A stretch of 64,000 bases of DNA from Ahaetulla prasina (taxonomy: Eukaryota; Chordata; Lepidosauria; Squamata; Colubridae), in contig NC_080539.1 in NCBI RefSeq assembly GCF_028640845.1, forward strand, positions 181,549,459 to 181,613,458, given 5' to 3'. Numbering within the stretch: the stretch's first letter is position 1; each line of letters begins with the position of its first letter. The notes under the pieces were generated by a model that was given only the letters and a program-made list of their open reading frames with translations, had not been told where the DNA came from and made no database searches. Position numbers and translations under genes: made by a program. Below are positions 61,665 through 64,000 of this stretch, one piece after another.

Positions 61665-63923
61665 GGAGGGAGGGAGAGAGAGAGAGAGAGAGAGATGGAT
61701 GTTTGATAGATAAGAGATACCCTTTATGTTTACTTTTTAGAATAATAGTTTCATAAATATCTGAATAGAGGTTATTTAGCAGCAGCTTTATGGCTGGCTG
61801 AGAGAGAACTACGTTCCTTGGTCCCCTTGCATCTCCACAGCATTTTAAGAGAGATTAAAGCATGGAGTCTTGCAAGCAAATAAAATAGATTATATTGTAT
61901 TTTCATCATAACAGAATTATTAGTGGAAACCACAAACATTTGAGAAACATATTGTCAGCCAGCAGTCTGTCAACAGTGAAGTTCATTGTCATGAAATAGA
62001 AGGAGTAGTGGAATGAGCGAATGAACAACTACAACTACTGTTAATGGGAAATAAATCAAACATTAAATCACATTAGCTCCTACACTTCTATGGTTGGATG
62101 ATATCAACTATAGGAACCGAGGAGTGAAAGTTTCATCTCAAGCTCTGAGTCATCATACACCTACCTGTTTGTTAGTCCTTATCTCAGAAGGAATAATAAG
62201 AGGAAGACACAGGCAGGGACTTGCTAAACTTAAGTATGTGTACTGCGTATCAGCCATAATTCATTAAACCACTCAATCTTTCCATTTTGGCAACAGGTAG
62301 AATAGGATGGATGATTTACCTTGTCTCTATGTGGAAATGGTTTGTGGTTCCGGTGTGCTCATAATCATGGATGCTGCTGCTAAAAAAAATAGCTAAGATC
62401 TCCAGGTCTGTGAACCATTGCTAGTGGAAAGAATTAAGAGCCCATGATGTTCCTCAACAAAATAAAATACGAAGTATACAGTATCTGTAAATACAATCTC
62501 TTATTTTACAAAATAGATGGGGAGTGGGAGGAAAGGATTTTTACTGAAACAAATGTCCTCTCATATGCAATAAATGGCAGCTTCAGGTGGATATCAAGTG
62601 TGTTATCAAGTACTTCAGCTTGGGCCAGGTTCCAATCAGTTCCTCCTTCTGTGTCTCCGTATGTAAGATTCTCTGCTAAACATAGATATACCAGCACAAA
62701 CTGCAGTAACTCAAAAATCATTGCAATGTGCACTACGATGTCAGTGGTGATGAATGTTGGAAACTGCGTTAGCAACATCTGTCGATCCACATGCTTTACT
62801 CATTTTTATGCAAATGACAGTAAATGGCTTGGTGTACATTTGGTTAGAATGCCCATCCTGACAACTTTAGCAAATTTATTAGTTCACAAGTTTTTCCGGG
62901 AGGCACAGAGGAAAATCAAAAGACAGTAAGTCAGAAGACCCTCTGCCAGGTTCCAGATGACCTTTATCCCACCAATGAAGGTTTCGTCTGAAACGTCTCC
63001 CTTTTATGTCAGGCATCCAAGATACTCTTGAGATTTAGAAGTATGGGCTACAAAACCAGAAACAGATGGAGAACTTACAGAGTTTGGAAGAGGTATGAAA
63101 GAAAATACTGGACATGACTGAAATAAAGTATCCAGCAGCTATAAGAACTGGAAAAGGGAACTTAGAATAAATAAAAGCACTAAAAGCAAATTGCTAATTT
63201 TATCTGAAGGATCAAAGTATCACAGATGTGCTTGCCTTTATAGCATTCCAATGGTGCTTCATTGTTCATGCGTAAAATGCAAGTTGGTTCCATTGTTTTT
63301 CTATACCTGCAGTATTATTGGTTTGGTTTGGGTTTTTTTATCCCAATAAGAGTACAGTGTAAATATTGTCCAGGAAGTCATCACAGGGAGAGAATGGGAA
63401 GATAATAATAATAACAATTGGAGGGACAATAGAATCTGGGTTATACTTTGTGAAATGTTGCTCTGCACCATAAAGTTGCTTATTATACTATCTAATACTT
63501 CACGGAGACAGATACAACCTTATGGGTGCATCCAGAACTGCTTCTTTACTTCACTGTTGAGGAAGCAGAGAAGGCAAATAGACTTTGAACCAGCAGAACT
63601 TTATCTGCCACTGGAAATCTCAGGAGTAAAGACTTACTTTTCCATTTAGTACACAAAATACCCTATTAATTTCCAGGTAGTAGCTAGTTGCCAAATGTAG
63701 AATCCAACTATCATATGTGACTTACGTCAGAGGCTTCTTAAAGACAGAATTTATCTCTCTGGGATATTGTGTCGTCTCTTACCATCATTCCAGTATGAAT
63801 CATAATGGCATGCACAGTTTGAGTAACATCTGCAGCGTGGAGCGAATTGTGATATGGATTTTTGTGTTTACTGTAACCAGCTTCCAAAGCTTTTGCAAAG
63901 GAGATTAGAATGGTAAGTGGTAT
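41353..63923 (-). CDS. PDE1-family Ca2+/calmodulin-dependent cyclic nucleotide phosphodiesterase (3' part, 11 exons)
   Basis: Hydrolyses cAMP and cGMP to 5'-nucleotides; PDE1 enzymes are switched on by Ca2+/calmodulin through an N-terminal region that lies beyond the right edge. Eleven exons join in frame: 63923-63783, 62420-62320, 61557-61432, 59881-59771, 59464-59344, 58914-58833, 56241-56130, 47322-47144, 45166-44885, 43733-43449 and 41693-41353 (1,881 bp). Metal and catalytic residues are present: [17 protein letters not shown], the Asp of VADISHP, and the purine-clamp Gln/Phe of SQIGF. The match is to PDE1 ([17 protein letters not shown], STDMSxHFQQ). The core differs at several normally fixed sites, and the four-exon tail (about 360 residues) is far longer than in PDE1A or PDE1B. 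It could be a divergent paralogue rather than PDE1A, B or C, so no symbol is given. Confidence 0.93.
41694..43440. other. PDE1-like intron, nothing recognised
   Basis: Intron between the last two tail exons. The short minus-strand frames at 42089-42368 have no motif. No clear repeat boundaries. Confidence 0.45.
43449..43733 (-). CDS. PDE1-like tail exon 3 (acidic, Pro-rich)
   Basis: 285 bp, phase 1 both ends if the donor AATG|GTAATC at 43448 is used. It begins [14 protein letters not shown], echoing [12 protein letters not shown] of the previous exon, then [20 protein letters not shown]. If the donor is not used, the frame ends at TAA 43428-43426, giving an alternative C-terminus. Confidence 0.7.
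43740..44880. other. PDE1-like intron, nothing recognised
   Basis: AT-rich intron without a recognised repeat or long frame. Confidence 0.45.
44885..45166 (-). CDS. PDE1-like tail exon 2 (Lys/Gln-rich, Cys cluster)
   Basis: 282 bp, phase 1 both ends, so it could be skipped without a frame shift. It begins [20 protein letters not shown] (strongly basic), then STCRCQLC, and ends acidic with [13 protein letters not shown]. No domain recognised. Acceptor TTTCTAG, donor GTATGA. Confidence 0.75.
45170..47120. other. PDE1-like intron with a CR1 end
   Basis: Mostly unrecognised AT-rich sequence. A reversed CR1 3' end (GGAAGGGACCTTGGAGG, CCAGCCCCCTGCTC) lies at 46445-46545. Confidence 0.5.
47144..47322 (-). 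CDS. PDE1-like tail exon 1 (NRNKWKDNK)
   Basis: 179 bp, phase 2 in and phase 1 out. It ends with [20 protein letters not shown], which resembles the C-terminal SFKxxLVDIIQQNKERWKEL of PDE1A. Acceptor CTTCCTAG, donor GTATGG. This exon ties the tail exons to the PDE1 core. Confidence 0.85.
47669..48619 (+). CDS. LINE endonuclease and linker ORF (316 codons)
   Basis: [10 protein letters not shown] at the start, [14 protein letters not shown] and [11 protein letters not shown] are APE-type endonuclease motifs; [19 protein letters not shown] and [19 protein letters not shown] form the linker. About 40 residues before MGDFN are deleted compared with the 9763-11166 copy. A frameshift at about 48600 separates it from the RT frame. 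Confidence 0.88.
   Translation: MGDFNLPSAGLSSTVAQEFLASMTAMDLIQVNDGPTHMGGGTLDLIFISGQWINDLELGDLVTEPVSWSDHFLLRLDFQTAAHHRRETEPVCWFHPRRLMDPERFQTELGPFPEDLAHGTTEELVAAWERAVAGALDRVVPLRPLTRRRSQLAPWFSEELREIKRRRRRLESTWRSSRSEADRLIVRSFTKTYLVATREAKRSYVSTLIASADNRPAALFRVNRSLLHQEGRDDPLQGCAEEFNGYLYDKIIQLRDSLDQNCDDPGGMAEAHLVEVVWDEFETVALEDVDRLLGRLHATTCLLDRVLPGWCWLLRK
48568..50079 (+). CDS. LINE reverse transcriptase ORF (503 codons)
   Basis: Non-[68 protein letters not shown], and the catalytic YADDTQLYF box. Then [25 protein letters not shown] and WNELPPGL at the C-terminus. All RT boxes are present with no stop; only the link to the endonuclease frame is broken. It has no host function but may still be transcribed within the intron. 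Confidence 0.93.
   Translation: MFTGPCPSWLVLATQEVTRGWLRGIINASLLEGVFPAALKEAVVRPLLKKPSLDPAILGNYRPVSNLCFVAKVVESVVACQLPRYLDEAVYLDPFQSGFRSGHSTETALVALVDDLWRARDRGCSSALVLLDLSAAFDTIDHGILLHRLEGLGVGGTVYRWFSSYLSDRSQTVLTEGQRSTTRRLTCGVPQGSILSPLLFNIYMKPLGEVISGFGVSYHLYADDTQLYFSTPDHPNEAVEVLSRCLEAVRVWMGRNRLKLNPSKTEWLWMPAPRYSQLQPQLAVGGELLAPTERVHNLGVLLDGRLSFDDHLVAVSMRAFHQVRLVRQLRPFLDRDALCTVTHALVTSRLDYCNALYMGLPLRCTRRLQLVQNAAARVIVGATRCSHVTPLLRSLHWLPVVFRVRFKILVTTFKALHGLGPGYLRDRLLLPFASHRPVRSHREGLLRVPSAKQCRLAAPRGRAFSVGAPTLWNELPPGLHQVPDLRTFRRELKTHLFIQAGLD
50650..50775 (+). mobile_element. SINE 3' part
   Basis: CACTCTCTCTCAGTCCAACA and CTGCCTTGAGTTACTTATAA match the 3' body of the SINE at 15085. Confidence 0.55.
50776..51008 (-). 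mobile_element. tRNA-derived SINE
   Basis: Minus-strand head GTGGTGTAGTGGCTAGAATG (A-box-like), GCAGTTCAATTCTCACCAGC (B-box-like), then the GTAAAATGAGGACCCAGATT body shared with 22345. Confidence 0.75.
51091..51332. mobile_element. hAT MITE, TSD about CTTTCAGG
   Basis: CAGGGGTGAAATGTACTTAC to ATTTTACCCCTG; flanks CTTTCAGG and CTTTTAGG match at 7 of 8. Carries the GCGCATGCACAGATGG block. Confidence 0.8.
51480..52480. other. PDE1-like intron, nothing recognised
   Basis: AT-rich intron without repeat boundaries or motif-bearing frames. Confidence 0.4.
52497..52623. mobile_element. hAT MITE, TSD GTATAGAT
   Basis: CAGTGGTGGGATTCAGCCAG to GAATTCCACCACTG, 127 bp, with GTATAGAT on both sides (52489-52496, 52624-52631). 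Confidence 0.88.
52899..54854 (+). mobile_element. L1-like non-autonomous element with TSD TACTGCC
   Basis: 1.96 kb between TACTGCC copies (52892-52898, 54855-54861). GC-rich first 270 bp, then purine-rich sequence with ORF1-like scraps, and a 3' end GTGTGTAAAAAATAAAAAAC. No RT seen. It may carry an L1 5' UTR and ORF1 remnant. Confidence 0.65.
54000..54440 (+). repeat. Purine-rich (AG/AAG) tract
   Basis: About 440 bp of strongly purine-biased plus strand (GGGGAAAATA, AAGAAGAAAA runs). It makes spurious open frames (Lys/Glu-rich or Phe/Leu/Ser-rich), which are not genes. Confidence 0.85.
55104..55730 (-). mobile_element. Mariner-type MITE split by a LINE tail
   Basis: Ends CTGCAAATAGTCCTTGACTT and GGACTGCCTG next to TA; an L2/CR1-like LINE tail interrupts it at about 55250-55506. 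Confidence 0.7.
55250..55506 (-). mobile_element. L2/CR1-like LINE 3' fragment
   Basis: Reversed tail ATACCGCCCTTCTCCCGAAG and GACTCAGGGCGG, and part of the ORF2 end (GAGCTCGCAATAAT region). Confidence 0.8.
56130..56241 (-). CDS. PDE1-like catalytic exon 7 (GFIDIIVKP)
   Basis: 112 bp encoding [37 protein letters not shown]. It closes the catalytic domain (family GFIDFIVEPTF). Acceptor TTCTTTAG, donor GTGTGG. An 8.8-kb intron follows. Confidence 0.94.
56810..56975 (-). mobile_element. Old SINE fragment
   Basis: GGCTGGCCTAAAGTCACCCA, GGCTTTCATGGCTAAGGCAG and GACTTGAACTC match the reversed body of the 3695-type SINE. Confidence 0.55.
57187..58162. repeat. 43-bp inverted arms flanking a LINE (Penelope-type termini)
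   Basis: 57187-57229 (GGTGCTCTCTGAGCTTGG...) and 58120-58162 (...AGCTCAGAGAGCACC) are reverse complements with one mismatch. They resemble the foldback at 29932 and are likely ends of a Penelope-like insertion. Confidence 0.65.
57246..58085 (+). mobile_element. Snake1/Rex1-like LINE 3' fragment with (TTCTA)n
   Basis: 181-codon frame (57247-57792) with [49 protein letters not shown] and [11 protein letters not shown], the Rex1-type RT C-terminus. The 3' UTR ends TTGGCCAATAAAAAATTC then TTCTA repeats. Confidence 0.88.
58336..58592. mobile_element. hAT MITE, TSD CCCCAATG
   Basis: CAGTGGTGAAATTCAAATTT to GATTTTACCTCTG with CCCCAATG on both sides (58328-58335, 58593-58600). Confidence 0.88.
58833..58914 (-). 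CDS. PDE1-like catalytic exon 6 ([10 protein letters not shown])
   Basis: 82 bp encoding [20 protein letters not shown] and NIAESQI. It carries the invariant Gln of SQIGF. The usual GLPFSPLCDR and MVAQSQI are altered to [10 protein letters not shown] and NIAESQI. Acceptor TGCTAG, donor GTGAAG. Confidence 0.93.
59344..59464 (-). CDS. PDE1-like catalytic exon 5 (HVADISHP)
   Basis: 121 bp encoding [40 protein letters not shown]. The Asp of VADISHP is a conserved metal ligand. PDE1 normally has HAADISHP. Acceptor TTGACAG, donor GTACTG. Confidence 0.95.
59555..59701 (+). mobile_element. SINE 3' part
   Basis: GAGGACCCAGATTGTTGGGG, AATGAGACTATTGCCCTATA and CCGCCCTGAGTCTTCGGAGA, then poly-A. It lies only about 70 bp from PDE1-like exon 59771-59881. 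Confidence 0.75.
59771..59881 (-). CDS. PDE1-like catalytic exon 4 ([10 protein letters not shown])
   Basis: 111 bp encoding [36 protein letters not shown]. It corresponds to LRNLVIEMVLSTDMSGHFQQ of PDE1. Phase 2 both ends. Acceptor TTTCAG, donor GTTAGT. Confidence 0.95.
60127..60403. mobile_element. hAT MITE, TSD CCCTGGGC
   Basis: CAGGGGTGAAATGCTCCCGG to GATTTCACCCCAG with CCCTGGGC on both sides (60119-60126, 60404-60411). Confidence 0.88.
60581..60957 (+). mobile_element. Mariner-type MITE
   Basis: CAGGTAGTGCTCAATTTACA to AAGGACTACCTG, flanked by TA; uninterrupted copy of the 20965 family. Confidence 0.8.
61432..61557 (-). CDS. PDE1-like catalytic exon 3 (VLENHH)
   Basis: 126 bp encoding [40 protein letters not shown] and W. 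It matches the PDE1 stretch [20 protein letters not shown]. Phase 2 both ends. Acceptor CACTAG, donor GTGAGG. Confidence 0.96.
61603..61696. repeat. (ATAG)n(GA)n microsatellite
   Basis: About 15 ATAG units followed by GGGA and AG repeats, within 50 bp upstream of PDE1-like exon 61432-61557 in gene orientation. Confidence 0.95.
61700..62310. other. PDE1-like intron, nothing recognised
   Basis: AT-rich intron between the HDYEHTG and VLENHH exons without repeat or frame of note. Confidence 0.4.
62320..62420 (-). CDS. PDE1-like catalytic exon 2 ([11 protein letters not shown])
   Basis: 101 bp encoding [20 protein letters not shown] and [13 protein letters not shown]. The HD metal-binding pair is intact. 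The usual AAA before IHD is SSS here, and a TTTTTTTT run in the codons makes this site worth checking against reads. Acceptor CACTAG, donor GTAAAT. Confidence 0.95.
62430..63770. other. PDE1-like intron with unexplained open frames
   Basis: 62444-62929 (plus, 161 codons) and 62790-62506 (minus, 94 codons) overlap. Neither shows a domain I know. The rest is AT-rich with TAA repeats near 63400. An old transposon piece is likely. Confidence 0.4.
63783..63923 (-). CDS. PDE1-like catalytic exon 1 in window (HNSLHAADV)
   Basis: 141 bp, phase 0 both ends. It encodes [34 protein letters not shown] and [12 protein letters not shown]. The first His of HNSLH is the proton donor and the second a metal ligand in the family. 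Acceptor TCCCACAG, donor GTAAGA. Confidence 0.96.
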
Positions 63924-64000
63924 CTGTGGGAGACAAGAATTGAGTGTGCACAATAGCCATTAACAAGATCAAACAAGGTATCATTCTTTCAACTATTGAT

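Noticed and set aside
56048..63953. Snake venom phosphodiesterase (ENPP type)
   Set aside because: Exons carry the HD-type cyclic nucleotide PDE motifs ([13 protein letters not shown]), not the ENPP active site.

Overview
The window is eukaryotic and almost certainly from a squamate reptile, most likely a snake. Genes are split by long introns full of transposon debris. Four repeat types point to squamates or snakes: CR1 LINE 3' ends, an L2/CR1-like LINE ending in a GCGGTATAAAA-type tail, RTE and L1 LINEs with Penelope-like elements, and a Rex1/Snake1-like LINE whose 3' tail runs into an AATAG pentanucleotide repeat. No bacterial or viral genes, CRISPR arrays or tRNA/rRNA genes were seen.

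Two host genes can be rebuilt exon by exon, both on the minus strand. (1) Right part, 63923 down to 41353: the 3' portion of a Ca2+/calmodulin-dependent phosphodiesterase of the PDE1 family. Eleven exons join in frame (1,881 bp, 626 codons plus stop). They cover seven exons of the HD catalytic core and a long C-terminal tail of four exons with no domain I recognise. The N-terminal calmodulin-binding part lies beyond the right edge. (2) Left part, 23621 down to about 4130 (perhaps 369): a platelet-activating-factor acetylhydrolase of the PLA2G7 type. Nine exons join in frame, with the Ser-Asp-His triad at the family's spacing. No signal-peptide exon was found; a GC- and CpG-rich block at about 28.24-28.64 kb could be its promoter.

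Layout: 0-8 kb, 3' exons of the PLA2G7-like gene plus CR1, SINE and MITE debris; 8.3-11.25 kb, a reversed L2/CR1-like LINE carrying an endonuclease ORF; 11.25-23.6 kb, 5' exons of the gene, a second LINE 3' half, a Penelope GIY-YIG ORF, several MITEs and a LINE nest; 23.8-25.8 kb, a deleted L1; 26-28 kb, a decayed LINE; 28.2-28.6 kb, the CpG block; 29.7-40.6 kb, a densely nested transposon block (Penelope foldback, hAT, RTE with a palindrome, L1 split by two insertions, RTE again, a hAT nest); 41.3-64 kb, the PDE1-like gene, whose introns hold a nearly intact LINE (47.5-50.3 kb), a 2-kb L1-like element with target-site duplication (52.9-54.9 kb) and many hAT and mariner-type MITEs.

The two host genes need not act in one pathway. 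The PLA2G7 family hydrolyses the sn-2 acyl group of platelet-activating factor and oxidised phospholipids; PDE1 hydrolyses cAMP and cGMP under Ca2+/calmodulin control. All family assignments come from reading exons by eye against remembered family motifs; no search was run.
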